A stretch of DNA of 64,000 nt from Oscarella lobularis (Eukaryota; Porifera; Homoscleromorpha; Homosclerophorida; Oscarellidae). The stretch is taken from contig NC_089192.1 in the NCBI RefSeq assembly GCF_947507565.1, positions 918,690-982,689 of the forward strand. The letters are read 5' to 3'. Shown piece after piece: positions 44,665-59,600 of the stretch. Numbering within the stretch: the first letter of the stretch is position 1; each line of letters starts with the position of its first letter. The notes beneath the pieces are model-generated. The model saw only the letters and a list, made by a program, of their open reading frames with translations, searched no databases and was not told the origin of the DNA. The position numbers were made by a program, and so were the translations under genes.

Positions 44665-47600
44665 AGTCCCTTAGAATCAAAGTTCAGGCCCTCAATTTTA
44701 TATTTAGGCCCTTAGAATCAAAGTTTAGGTCCTCAATTTAATATTTAGGCCCTTAGAATCAAATTTAGGCCCTCAATTTTACATTTAGGCCTTAGAATCA
44801 AAGTTTAGGCCCTCAATTTAATATTTAGGCTCTTAGAATCAAGGTTTAGGCCCTCAATTTTATATTTAGTCTTTTAGAATATAATTTTAGGCCCTCAATT
44901 TTAAATTTAGGCCCTAAGAATCAAAGTTTAGGCCCTCAATTTAATATTTAGGCTCTTAGAATCAAATTTAGGCCCTCAATTTTATATTTAGGCTCTAAGA
45001 ATCAAAGTTTAGGCCCTCAATTAAATCTTTAGGCTCTTAGAATCAAGGTTTAGGCCCTCAATTTTATATTTAGTTCTTTAGAATCAAAGTTTAGGCCCTC
45101 AATTTTATATTTTGGCTCTTAGAATCAAGGTTTAGGCCCTCAAGTTTATATTTAGTCCTTTAGAATCAAAGTTTAGGCCCTCAATTTTATATTTTGGCTC
45201 TTAGAATCAAAGTTTAGGCCCTCAATTTTATATTTTGGCTCTTAGAATCAAAGTTTAGGCCAACAATTTTATATTTAATCTCTTAGAATCAAAGTTTAGG
45301 CCTTCAATTTTATATCTAGGTCCTTAGAATAAAAGTTTAGGCCATCAATTTTATATTTAGCTTCTAAGAATCAAAGTTTAAGCCCTCCATTTAATATTTA
45401 GGCTCTTAGAATCAAGGTTTAGGCCCTCAATTTTATATTTAGTCCTTTAGAATATAATTTTAGGCCCTCAATTTTATATTTAGGCCCTAAGAATCAAAGT
45501 TTAGGCCCTGAATTTAATATTTAGGCTCTTAGAATCAAGGTTTAGGCCCTCAATTTTATATTTAGGCCTTTAGAATCAAAGTTTAGGTCCTCAATTTAAT
45601 ATTTAGGCTCTTAGAATCAAGGTTTAGGCCCTCAATTTTATATTTAGTCCTTTAGAATCAAAGTTTAGGCCCTCAATTTAATATTTAGGCTCTTAGAATC
45701 AAGGTTTAGGCCCTCAATTTTATATTTAGTCTTTTAGAATATAATTTTAGGCCCTCAATTTTATATTTAGGCCCTAAGAATCAAAGTTTAGGCCCTCAAT
45801 TTAATATTTAGGCTCTTAGAATCAAATTTAGGCCCTCAATTTTATATTTAGTCCTTTAGAATCAAAATTTAGGCCTTCAATTTTATATTTTGGTCCTTAG
45901 AATCAAAGTTTAGGCCCTCAATTTTATATTTAGGCTCTAAGAATCAAAGTTTAGACCATCAATTAAATATTTAGGCTCTTAGAATCAAGGTTTAGGCCCT
46001 CAATTTTATATTTAGTCCTTTAGTATCAAAGTTTAGGCCCTCAATTTTATATTTTGGCTCTTAGAATCAAAGTTTAGGCCCTCAATTTTATATTTAGGCC
46101 CATAGAATCAAAGTTTAGGCCCTCAATTTTATATTTAGGCTCTAAGAACCAAAGTTTAGGCCCTCAATTAAATATTTAGGCCCATAGAATCAAAGTTTAG
46201 GCCCTCAATTTTATATTTAGGCTCTAAGAACCAAAGTTTAGGCCCTCAATTAAATATTTAGACTCTTAGAATCAAGGTTTAGGCCCTCAATTTTATATTT
46301 ATTCCTTTAGAATCAAAGTTTAGGCCCTCAATTTAATATTTAGGCTCTTAGAATCAAATTTAGGCCCTCAATTTTATATTTAGTCCTTTAGAATCAAAAT
46401 TTAGGCCTTCAATTTTATATTTTGGTCCTTAGAATCAAAGTTTAGGCCCTCAATTTTATATTTAGGCTCTAAGAATCAAAGTTTAGACCATCAATTAAAT
46501 ATTTAGGCTCTTAGAATCAAGGTTTAGGCCCTCAATTTTATATTTAGTCCTTTAGTATCAAAGTTTAGGCCCTCAATTTTATATTTTGGCTCTTAGAATC
46601 AAAGTTTAGGCCCTCAATTTTATATTTAGGCCCATAGAATCAAAGTTTAGGCCCTCAATTTTATATTTAGGCTCTAAGAACCAAAGTTTAGGCCCTCAAT
46701 TAAATATTTAGGCCCATAGAATCAAAGTTTAGGCCCTCAATTTTATATTTAGGCTCTAAGAACCAAAGTTTAGGCCCTCAATTAAATATTTAGACTCTTA
46801 GAATCAAGGTTTAGGCCCTCAATTTTATATTTATTCCTTTAGAATCAAAGTTTAGGCCCTCAATTTTATATTTTGGCTCTTGGAATCAAAGTTTAGGCCC
46901 CCAATTTTATAATTAGGATCTTAGAATCAAAGTTTAGGCCCTCAATTATATATGTAGTCCCTTAGAATCAAAGTTTTGGCCCTCAATTACATATTTAGGC
47001 CCTAAGAATCAAAGTTTAGGCCCTCAATTTTATATTTAGGCCTTTAGAATCAAATTTAGGCCCTCAATTTTATATTTAGTCCTTTAGAATCAAAGTTTAG
47101 GCCTTCAATTTTATATTTAGGTCCTTAGAATCAAAGTTTAGGCCCTCAATTTTATATTTAGGCCCTTAGAATCAAAGTTTAGGCCCTCAATTTTATATTT
47201 AGGCTCTAAGAATCAAAGTTTAGGCCCTCAATTAAATATTTAGGCTCTTAGAATCAAGGTTTAGGCCCTCAATTTATATATAGGCTCTTAGAATCAAAGT
47301 TTAGGCCTTCAATTTTATATCTAGGTCCTTAGAATAAAAGTTTAGGCCATCAATTTTAAATTTAGGTTCTAAGAATCAAAGTTTAGGCCCTCCATTTAAA
47401 TATTTAGGCTCTTAGAATCAAGGTTTAGGCGCTCAATTTTATATTTAGTCCTTTATAATCAAAGATTAGGCCCTGAATTTAATATTTAGGCTCTTAGAAT
47501 CAATGTTTAGGCCCTTAATTTTATATTTAGGTCATTAGAGTCAAAACTAAGGCCCTCAAATTTATATTTAGGCCCTTGGAACCAAAGTTTAGGCCCTGAA

Positions 47601-50600
47601 TTTAATATTTAGGCTCTTAGAATCAAGGTTGAGGCCCTTACTTTTATATTTAGGTCATTAGAGTCAAAACTTAGGCCCTCAAATTTATATTTAGGCCCTT
47701 AGAATCAAAGTTTAAGCCCCAAATTTTATAAATATGCTCTTAGAATCAAAGTTTAGGCCCTCAATTTTATATTTAGTCCTTTAGAATCAAAGTTTAGGCC
47801 CTCAGTTTAATATTTAAGCTCTTAGAATCAAAGATTAGGCCCTGAATTTAATATTTAGGCTCTTATAATCAAGGTTTTGGCCCTCACTTTTATATTTAAC
47901 TCATTAGAGTCAAAACTAAGGCCCTCAAATTTATATTTAGGCCCTTGGAATCAAAGTTTAGGCACCCAGTTTTATAATTAGGCTCTTAGAATCAAAATTT
48001 AGGCCCTCAATTTTATATTTAGGCCCTTAGAATCAAAGTTTCGGCCCTCAATTAAATATTTAGGCTCTTAGAATCAAGGTTTAGGCCCTCAATTTTATAT
48101 TTAGTCCTTTAGAATCAAAGTTTAGGCCCTCAATTTAATATTTAGGCTCTTAGAATCAAGGTTTAGGCCCTCAATTTTATATTTAGTCTTTTAGAATATA
48201 ATTTTAGGCCCTCAATTTTATATTTAGGCCCTAAGAATCAAAGTTTAGGCCCTCAATTTAATATTTAGGCTCTTAGAATCAAATTTAGGCCCTCAATTTT
48301 ATATTTAGTCCTTTAGAATCAAAGTTTAGGCCTTCAATTTTATATTTTGGTCCTTAGAATCAAAGTTTAGGCCCTCAATTTTATATTTAGGCCCATAGAA
48401 TCAAAGTTTAGGCCCTCAATTTTATATTTAGGCTCTAAGAATCAAAGTTTAGGCCCTCAATTAAATATTTAGGCTCTTAGAATCAAGGTTTAGGCCCTCA
48501 ATTTTATATTTAGTCCTTTAGAATCAAAGTTTAAGCCCTCAATTTTATATTTTGGCTCTTAGAATCAAAGTTTAGGCCCTCAATTTTATATTTAGGCCCA
48601 TAGAATCAAAGTTTAGGCCCTCAATTTTATATTTAGGCTCTAAGAATCAAAGTTTAGGCCCTCAATTAAATATTTAGGCTCTTAGAATCAAGGTTTAGGC
48701 CCTCAATTTTATATTTAGTCCTTTAGAATCAAAGTTTAGGCCCTCAATTTTATATTTTGGCTCTTGGAATCAAAGTTTAGGCCCCCAATTTTATAATTAG
48801 GATCTTAGAATCAAAGTTTAGGCCCTCAATTATATATGTAGTCCTTTAGAATCAAAGTTTAGGCCCTCAGTTTAATATTTAAGCTCTTAGAATCAAAGAT
48901 TAGGCCCTGAATTTAATATTTAGGCTCTTAGAATCAAGGTATAGGCCCTCAATTTTATATTTAGGCCTTTAGAATCAAAGTTTAGGCCCTTAATTTTATA
49001 TTTAGGCTCTAAGAATCAAAGTTTAGGCCCTCAATTAAATATTTAGGCTCTTAGAATCAAGGTTTAGGCCCTCAATTTTACATATAGGCTCTTAGAATCA
49101 AAGTTTAGGCCTTCAATTTTATATCTAGGTCCTTAGAATAAAAGTTTAGGCCATCAATTTTATATTTAGGTTCTAAGAATCAAAGTTTAGGCCCTCCATT
49201 TAATATTTAGGCTCTTAGAATCAAGGTTTAGGCCCTCAATTTTATATTTACTTCTTTAGAATATAATTTTAGGCCATCAATTTTATATTTAGGCCCTAAG
49301 AATCAAAGTTTAGGCCCTCAATTTAATATTTAGGCTCTTAGAATCAAATTTAGGCCCTCAATTTTATATTTAGTTCTTTAGAATCAAAGTTTAGGCCTTC
49401 AATTTTATATTTAGGTCCTTAGAATCAAAGTTTATGCCCTCAATTTTATATTTAGGCCCTTAGAATCAAAGTTTAGGCCCTCAATTTTATATTTAGGCTC
49501 TAAGAAGCAAAGTTTAGGCCCTCAATTAAATATTTAGGATCTTAGAATCAAGGTTTAGGCCCTCAATTTTATATTTAGTCCTTTAGAATCAAAGTTTAGG
49601 CCCTCAATTATATATTTAGGCCCTAAGAATCAAAGTTTAGGCCCTCAATTTTATATTTAGGCCTTTAAAATCAAAGTTTAGGTCCTCAATTTAATATTTA
49701 GGCCCTCAGAATCAAAGTTTATACCCTCAATTTTATATTTTGTCCTTTAGAATCAAAGTTTAGGCCTTCAATTTTATATTTAGGTCCTTAGAATCAAAGT
49801 TAAGCCCTCAATTTTATATTTAGGCCCTTAGAATCAAAGTTTAGGCCCTCAATTTTATATTTAGGCTCTAAGAATCAAAGTTTAGGCCCTCAATTAAATA
49901 TTTAGGCTCTTAGAATCAAGGTTTAGGCCCTCAATTTTATATTTAGTCCTTTAGAATCAAAGTTTAGACCCTCAATTACATATTTAGGCCCTAAGAATCA
50001 AAGTTTAGGCCCTCAATTTTATATTTAGGCCTTTAGAATCAAATTTAGGCCCTCAATTTTATATTTAGTCCTTTAGAATCAAAGTTTAGGCCCTCAGTTT
50101 AATATTTAAGCTCTTAGAATCAAAGATTAGGCCCTGAATTTAATATTTAGGCTCTTAGAATCAATGTTTAGGCCCTTAATTTTATATTTTGGTCATTAGA
50201 GTCAAAACTAAGGCCCTCAAATTTATATTTAGGCCCTTGGAATCAAAGTTTAGGCCCCCAATTTTATAATTAGGCTCTTACAATCAAAATTTAGGCCCTC
50301 AATTTTATATTTAGGCCCTTAGAATCAAAGTTTAGGTCCTCAATTAAATATTTAGGCTCTTAGAATCAAGGTTTAGGCCCTCAATTTTACATTTAGGCCT
50401 TAGAATCAAAGTTTAGGCCCTCAATTTTATATATAGGCTCTTAGAATCAAAGTTTAGGCCTTCAATTTTATATCTAGGTCCTTAGAATAAAAGTTTAGGC
50501 CATCAATTTTATATTTAGGTTCTAAGAATGAAAGTTTAGGCCCTCCATTTAATATTTAGGCTCTTAGAATCAAGGTTTAGGCCCTCAATTTAATATTTAG

Positions 50601-53600
50601 TCTTTTAGAATATAATTTTATGCCCTCAATTTTATATTTAGGCCCTAAGAATCAAAGTTTAGGCCCTTAATTTAATATTTACGCTCTTAGAATCAAATTT
50701 AGGCCCTCAATTTTATATTTAGTTCTTTAGAATCAAAGTTTAGGCCTTCAATTTTATATTTAGGTCCTTAGAATCAAAGTTTAGGCCCTCAATTTTATAT
50801 TTAGGCCCTTAGAATCAAAGTTTAGGCCCTCAATTTTATATTTAGGCTCTAAGAATCAAAGTTTAGGCCCTCAATTAAATATTTAGGCTCTTAGAATCAA
50901 GGTTTAGGCCCTCAATTTTATATTTAGTCCTTTAGAATCAAGGTTTAGGCCCTCAATTACATATTTAGGCCCTAAGAATCAAAGTTTAGGCCCTCAATTT
51001 TATATTTAGGCCTTTAGAATCAAATTTAGGCCCTCAATTTTATATTTAGTCCTTTAGAATCAAAGTTTAGGCCTTCAATTTTATATTTAGGTCCTTAGAA
51101 TCAAAGTTTAGGCCCTCAATTTTATATTTAGGCCCTTAGAATCAAAGTTTAGGCCCTCAATTTTATATTTAGGCTCTAAGAATCAAAGTTTAGGCCCTCA
51201 ATTAAATATTTAGGCTCTTAGAATCAAGGTTTAGGCCCTCAATTTTATATATAGGCTCTTAGAATCAAAGTTTAGGCCTTCAATTTTATATCTAGGTCCT
51301 TAGAATAAAAGTTTAGGCCATCAATTTTAAATTTAGGTTCTAAGAATCAAAGTTTAGGCCCTCCATTTAAGTATTTAGGCTCTTAGAATCAAGGTTTAGG
51401 CGCTCAATTTTATATTTAGTCCTTTAGAATCAAAGATTAGGCCCTGAATTTAATATTTAGGCTCTTAGAATCAATGTTTAGGCCCTTAATTTTATATTTA
51501 GGTCATTAGAGTCAAAACTAAGGCCCTCAAATTTATATTTAGGTTCTTGGAATCAAAGTTTAGGCTCTTTTTTTATATTTAGGACCTTAAAATCAAAGTT
51601 TAGGCGCTCAATTTTATATTTAGGCTCTTGGAATCAAAGTTTAGGCCCTCAATTTAATATTTAGGCTCTTAGAATCAAGGTTTAGGCCCTCAATTTAATA
51701 TTTAGTCCTTTAGAATATAATTTTAGGCCCTCTATTTTGTATTTAGGCCCTAAGAATCAAAGTTTAGGCCCTCAATTTAATATTTAAGCTCTTAGAATCA
51801 AAGTATAGGCCCTGAATTTAATATTTAGGCTCTTAGAATCAAGGTTGAGGCCCTTACTTTTATATTTAGGTCATTAGAGTCAAAACTTAGGCCCTCAAAT
51901 TTATATTTAGGCCCTTAGAATCAAAGTTTAAGCCCCAAATTTTATAAATATGCTCTTAGAATCAAAGTTTAGGCCCTCAATTTTATATTTAGTCCTTTAG
52001 AATCAAAGTTTAGGCCCTCAGTTTAATATTTAAGCTCTTAGAATCAAAGATTAGGCCCTGAATTTAATATTTAGGCTCTTATAATCAAGGTTTTGGCCCT
52101 CACTTTTATATTTAACTCATTAGAGTCAAAACTAAGGCCCTCAAATTTATATTTAGGCCCTTGGAATCAAAGTTTAGGCTCCTTTTTTTATATTTAGGAC
52201 CTTAAAATCAAAGTTTAGGCGCTCAATTTTATATTTAGGCTCTTGGAATCAAAGTTTAGGCCCTCAATTTAATATTTAGGCTCTTAGAATCAAGGTTTAT
52301 GCCCTCAACTTAATATTTAGTCTTTTAGAATATAATTTTAGGCCCTCTATTTTGTATTTAGGCCCTAAGAATCAAAGTTTAGGCCCTCAATTTAATATTT
52401 AAGCTCTTAGAATCAAAGTATAGGCCCTGAATTTAATATTTAGGCTCTTAGAATCAAGGTTGAGGCCCTTACTTTTATATTTAGGTCATTAGAGTCAAAA
52501 CTTAGGCCCTCAAATTTATATTTAGGCCCTTAGAATCAAAGTTTAAGCCCCAAATTTTATAAATATGCTCTTAGAATCAAAGTTTAGGCCCTCAATTTTA
52601 TATTTAGTCCTTTAGAATCAAAGTTTAGGCCCTCAGTTTAATATTTAAGCTCTTAGAATCAAAGATTAGGCCCTGAATTTAATATTTAGGCTCTTATAAT
52701 CAAGGTTTTGGCCCTCACTTTTATATTTAACTCATTAGAGTCAAAACTAAGGTCCTCAAATTTATATAAAGGCCCTTGGAATCAAAGTTTAGGCCGCCAA
52801 TTTTATAATTAGGCTCTTGCAATCAAAATTTAGGCCCTCAATTTTATATTTAGGCCCTTAGAATCAAAGTTTAGGTCCTCAATTAAATATTTAGGCTCTT
52901 AGAATCAAGGTTTAGGCCCTCAATTTTACATTTAGGCCTTAGAATCAAAGTTTAGGCCCTCAATTTTATATATAGGCTCTTAGAATCAAAGTTTAGGCCT
53001 TCAATTTTATATCTAGGTCCTTAGAATAAAAGTTTAGGCCATCAATTTTATATTTAGGTTCTAAGAATCAAAGTTTAGGCCCTCCATTTAATATTTAGGC
53101 TCTTAGATTCAAGGTTTAGGCCATCAATTTTATATTTAGGTTCTAAGAATCAAAGTTTAGGCCCTCCATTTAAAATTTAGGCTCTTAGAATCAAGGTTTA
53201 GGCCCTCAATTTTATATTTAGGCCCATAGAATCAAAGTTTAGGCCCTCAATTTTATATTTAGGCTCTAAGAATCAAAGTTTAGACCCTCAATTAAATATT
53301 TAGGCTCTTAGAATCAAGGTTTAGGCCCTCAATTTTATATTTAGTCCTTTAGAATCAAAGTTTAGGCCCTCAATTTTATATTTTGGCTCTTAGAATCAAA
53401 GTTTAGGCCCTCAATTTTATATTTAGGCCCATAGAATCAAAGTTTAGGCCCTCAATTTTATATTTAGGCTCTAAGAATCAAAGTTTAGGCCCTCAATTAA
53501 ATATTTAGGCTCTTAGAATCAAGGTTTAGGCCCTCAATTTTATATTTAGTCCTTTAGAATCAAAGTTTAGGCCCTCAATTTTATATTTTGGCTCTTGGAA

Positions 53601-56600
53601 TCAAAGTTTAGGCCCCCAATTTTATAATTAGGATCTTAGAATCAAAGTTTAGGCCCTCAATTATATATGTAGTCCTTTAGAATCAAAGTTTAGGCCCTCA
53701 GTTTAATATTTAAGCTCTTAGAATCAAAGATTAGGCCCTGAATTTAATATTTAGGCTCTTAGAATCAAGGTTTAGGCCCTCAATTTTATATTTAGGCCTT
53801 TAGAATCAAAGTTTAGGTCCTCAATTTAATATTTAGGCCCTCAGAATCAAAGTTTAGGCCCTCAATTAAATATTTAGGATCTTAGAATCAAGGTTTAGGC
53901 CCTCAATTTTATATTTAGTCCTTTAGAATCAAAGTTTAGGCCCTCAATTTTATATTTTGGCTCTTGGAATCAAAGTTTAGGCCCCCAATTTTATAATTAG
54001 GATCTTAGAATCAAGGTTTAGGCCCTCAATTTTATATTTAGGCCTTTAGAATCAAAGTTTAGGTCCTCAATTTAATATTTAGGCCCTCAGAATCAAAGTT
54101 TAGGCCCTCAATTTTATATTTAGGCTCTTAAAATAAAAGTTTAGGCCCTCAATTTTATATTTAGGCTCTTAAAATAAAAGTTTAGGCCCTCAATTTTATA
54201 TCTAGGTTCTAAGAATCAAAGTTTAGGCCCTCAATTTAATATTTAGGCTCTTAGAATCAAAGTTTAGGCCAACAATTTTATATTTAATCTCTTAGAATCA
54301 AAGTTTAGGCCCTGAATTTAATATTTAGGCTCTTATATTCAAGGTTTTGGCCCTCACTTTTATATTTAACTCATTAGAGTCAAAACTAAGGCCCTCAAAT
54401 TTATATTTAGGCCCTTGGAATCAAAGTTTAGGCACCCAGTTTTATAATTAGGCTCTTAGAATCAAAATTTAGGCCCTCAATTTTATATTTAGGCCCTTAG
54501 AATCAAAGTTTAGGCCCTCCATTTAAATATTTAGGCTCTTAGAATCAAGGTTTAGGCGCTCAATTTTATATTTAGTCCTTTAGAATCAAAGATTAGGCCC
54601 TGAATTTAATATTTAGGCTCTTAGAATCAATGTTTAGGCCCTTAATTTTATATTTAGGTCATTAGAGTCAAAACTAAGGCCCTCAAATTTATATTTAGGC
54701 CCTTGGAATCAAAGTTTAGGCTCCTTTTTTTATATTTAGGACCTTAAAATCAAAGTTTAGGCGCTCAATTTTATATTTAGGCTCTTGGAATCAAAGTTTA
54801 GGCCCTCAATTTAATATTTAGGCTCTTAGAATCAAGGTTTATGCCCTCAACTTAATATTTAGTCTTTTAGAATATAATTTTAGGCCCTCTATTTTGTATT
54901 TAGGCCCTAAGAATCAAAGTTTAGGCCCTCAATTTAATATTTAAGCTCTTAGAATCAAAGTATAGGCCCTGAATTTAATATTTAGGCTCTTAGAATCAAG
55001 GTTGAGGCCCTTACTTTTATATTTAGGTCATTAGAGTCAAAACTTAGGCCCTCAAATTTATATTTAGGCCCTTAGAATCAAAGTTTAAGCCCCAAATTTT
55101 ATAAATATGCTCTTAGAATCAAAGTTTAGGCCCTCAATTTTATATTTAGTCCTTTAGAATCAAAGTTTAGGCCCTCAGTTTAATATTTAAGCTCTTAGAA
55201 TCAAAGATTAGGCCCTGAATTTAATATTTAGGCTCTTATAATCAAGGTTTTGGCCCTCACTTTTATATTTAACTCATTAGAGTCAAAACTAAGGTCCTCA
55301 AATTTATATAAAGGCCCTTGGAATCAAAGTTTAGGCCGCCAATTTTATAATTAGGCTCTTGCAATCAAAATTTAGGCCCTCAATTTTATATTTAGGCCCT
55401 TAGAATCAAAGTTTAGGTCCTCAATTAAATATTTAGGCTCTTAGAATCAAGGTTTAGGCCCTCAATTTTACATTTAGGCCTTAGAATCAAAGTTTAGGCC
55501 CTCAATTTTATATATAGGCTCTTAGAATCAAAGTTTAGGCCTTCAATTTTATATCTAGGTCCTTAGAATAAAAGTTTAGGCCATCAATTTTATATTTAGG
55601 TTCTAAGAATCAAAGTTTAGGCCCTCCATTTAATATTTAGGCTCTTAGATTCAAGGTTTAGGCCATCAATTTTATATTTAGGTTCTAAGAATCAAAGTTT
55701 AGGCCCTCCATTTAAAATTTAGGCTCTTAGAATCAAGGTTTAGGCCCTCAATTTTATATTTAGGCCCATAGAATCAAAGTTTAGGCCCTCAATTTTATAT
55801 TTAGGCTCTAAGAATCAAAGTTTAGACCCTCAATTAAATATTTAGGCTCTTAGAATCAAGGTTTAGGCCCTCAATTTTATATTTAGTCCTTTAGAATCAA
55901 AGTTTAGGCCCTCAATTTTATATTTTGGCTCTTAGAATCAAAGTTTAGGCCCTCAATTTTATATTTAGGCCCATAGAATCAAAGTTTAGGCCCTCAATTT
56001 TATATTTAGGCTCTAAGAATCAAAGTTTAGGCCCTCAATTAAATATTTAGGCTCTTAGAATCAAGGTTTAGGCCCTCAATTTTATATTTAGTCCTTTAGA
56101 ATCAAAGTTTAGGCCCTCAATTTTATATTTTGGCTCTTGGAATCAAAGTTTAGGCCCCCAATTTTATAATTAGGATCTTAGAATCAAAGTTTAGGCCCTC
56201 AATTATATATGTAGTCCTTTAGAATCAAAGTTTAGGCCCTCAGTTTAATATTTAAGCTCTTAGAATCAAAGATTAGGCCCTGAATTTAATATTTAGGCTC
56301 TTAGAATCAAGGTTTAGGCCCTCAATTTTATATTTAGGCCTTTAGAATCAAAGTTTAGGTCCTCAATTTAATATTTAGGCCCTCAGAATCAAAGTTTAGG
56401 CCCTCAATTTTATATTTAGGCTCTTAAAATAAAAGTTTAGGCCCTCAATTTTATATTTAGGCTCTTAAAATAAAAGTTTAGGCCCTCAATTTTATATCTA
56501 GGTTCTAAGAATCAAAGTTTAGGCCCTCAATTTAATATTTAGGCTCTTAGAATCAAAGTTTAGGCCAACAATTTTATATTTAATCTCTTAGAATCAAAGT

Positions 56601-59600
56601 TTAGGCCCTGAATTTAATATTTAGGCTCTTAGAATCAAATTTAGGCCCTCAATTTTATATTTAGTCCTTTAGAATCAAAGTTTAGGCCTTCAATTTTATA
56701 TTTTGGTCCTTAGAATCAAAGTTTAGGCCCTCAATTTTATATTTAGGCCCATAGAATCAAAGTTTAGGCCCTCAATTTTATATTTAGGCTCTAAGAATCA
56801 AAGTTTAGGCCCTCAATTAAATATTTAGGCTCTTAGAATCAAGGTTTAGGCCCTCAATTTTATATTTAGTCCTTTAGAATCAAAGTTTAGGCCCTCAATT
56901 TTATATTTTGGCTCTTGGAATCAAAGTTTAGGCCCCCAATTTTATAATTAGGATCTTAGAATCAAAGTTTAGGCCCTCAATTATATATGTAGTCCTTTAG
57001 AATCAAAGTTTAGGCCCTCAGTTTAATATTTAAGCTCTTAGAATCAAAGATTAGGCCCTGAATTTAATATTTAGGCTCTTAGAATCAATGTTTAGGCCCT
57101 TAATTTTATATTTAGGTCATTAGAGTCAAAACTAAGGCCCTCAAATTTATATTTAGGCCCTTGGAATCAAAGTTTAGGCCCCCAATTTTATAATTAGGCT
57201 CTTACAATCAAAATTTAGGCCCTCAATTTTATATTTAGGCCCTTAGAATCAAAGTTTAGGTCCTCAATTAAATATTTAGGCTCTTAGAATCAAGGTTTAG
57301 GTCCTCAATTTTACATTTAGGCCTTAGAATCAAAGTTTAGGCCCTCAATTTTATATATAGGCTCTTAGAATCAAAGTTTAGGCCTTCAATTTTATATCTA
57401 GGTCCTTAGAATAAAAGTTTAGGCCATCAATTTTATATTTGGGTTCTAAGAATCAAAGTTTAGGCCCTCCATTTAATATTTAGGCTCTTAGAATCAAGGT
57501 TTAGGCCCTCAATTTTATATTTAGTCCTTTAGAATATAATTTTAGGCCCTCAATTTTATATTTAGGCCCTAAGAATCAAAGTTTAGGCCCTCAATTTAAT
57601 ATTTAGGCTCTTAGAATCAAGGTTTAGGCCCTCAATTTTATATTTAGGCCTTTAGAATCAAAGTTTAGGTCCTCAATTTAATATTTAGGCCCTCAGAATC
57701 AAAGTTTAGGCCCTCAATTTTATATTTAGGTTCTAAGAATCAAAGTTTAGGCCCTCAATTTAATATTTAGGCTCTTAGAATCAAAGTTTAGGCCCTCAAT
57801 TTTATATTTTGGCTCTTAGAATCAAAGTTTAGGCCAACAATTTTATATTTAATCTCTTAGAATCAAAGTTTAAACCCTCAGTTTAATATCTAGGCTCTTA
57901 GAATCAAAGATTAGGCCCCTAATTTAATATTAAGGCTCTTAGAATCAAGGTTTAGGCCCTTTCTTTTACATTTAGGTCATTAGAGTCAAACTTAGGCCCT
58001 CAAATTTATATTTAGGCCCTTGGAATCAAAGTTTAGGCCCCCAATTTTATAATTAGTCTCTTAGAATCAAAATTTAGGCCCTCAATTTTATATTTAGTCT
58101 TTTGGAATCAAAGTTTAGGCCCTCAATTTTATATTTAGGCTTTTAGAATCAAATTTAGGCCCTCAATTTTATATTTAGGCTCTTAGAATCAATGTTTAGG
58201 CCCTCAATTTTATATTTAGTACTTTAGAATCAAAGTATAGGCCCTCAATTTAATATTAAGGCTCTTAGAATCAAGGTTTAGGCAATTAATTTTATATATT
58301 AGGCCCTCAGAATCAAAGTTTAGGCCCCTTTTTTTTATATTTAGGACCTTAAAATCAAAGTTTAGGCCCTCAATTTAATATTTAGGCTCTTAGAATCAAG
58401 GTTTAGGCCCTAACTTTTATATTTAGGTCATTTGAGTCAAAACTAAGGCCCTCAAATTTATATTTAGGCCCTTTGAATCAAAGTTTAGGCCCCCTGTTTT
58501 ATAATTATGCTCTTAGAATCAAAAGTTAGGCCCTCAATTTTATACTTAGGCCCTTAGAATCAAAGTTTAGGCCCTCAATTAAATATTTAGGCTCTTAGAA
58601 TCAAGGTTTAGGCCCTCAATTTTATATTTAGTCCTTTAGAATCAAAGTTTAGGCCCTCAATTTAATATTTAGGCTCTTAGAATCAAGGTTTAGGCCTTCA
58701 ATTTTATATCTAGGTCCTTAGAATAAAAGTTTAGGCCATCAATTTTATATTTGGGTTCTAAGAATCAAAGTTTAGGCCCTCCATTTAATATTTAGGCTCT
58801 TAGAATCAAGGTTTAGGCCCTCAATTTTATATTTAGTCCTTTAGAATATAATTTTAGGCCCTCAATTTTATATTTAGGCCCTAAGAATCAAAGTTTAGGC
58901 CCTCAATTTAATATTTAGGCTCTTAGAATCAAGGTTTAGGCCTTCAATTTTATATCTAGGTCCTTAGAATAAAAGTTTAGGCCATCAATTTTATATTTGG
59001 GTTCTAAGAATCAAAGTTTAGGCCCTCCATTTAATATTTAGGCTCTTAGAATCAAGGTTTAGGCCCTCAATTTTATATTTAGTCCTTTAGAATATAATTT
59101 TAGGCCCTCAATTTTATATTTAGGCCCTAAGAATCAAAGTTTAGGCCCTCAATTTAATATTTAGGCTCTTAGAATCAAGGTTTAGGCCCTCAATTTTATA
59201 TTTAGGCCTTTAGAATCAAAGTTTAGGTCCTCAATTTAATATTTAGGCCCTCAGAATCAAAGTTTAGGCCCTCAATTTTATATTTAGGTTCTAAGAATCA
59301 AAGTTTAGGCCCTCAATTTAATATTTAGGCTCTTAGAATCAAAGTTTAGGCCCTCAATTTTATATTTTGGCTCTTAGAATCAAAGTTTAGGCCAACAATT
59401 TTATATTTAATCTCTTAGAATCAAAGTTTAAACCCTCAGTTTAATATCTAGGCTCTTAGAATCAAAGATTAGGCCCCTAATTTAATATTAAGGCTCTTAG
59501 AATCAAGGTTTAGGCCCTTTCTTTTACATTTAGGTCATTAGAGTCAAACTTAGGCCCTCAAATTTATATTTAGGCCCTTGGAATCAAAGTTTAGTCCCTC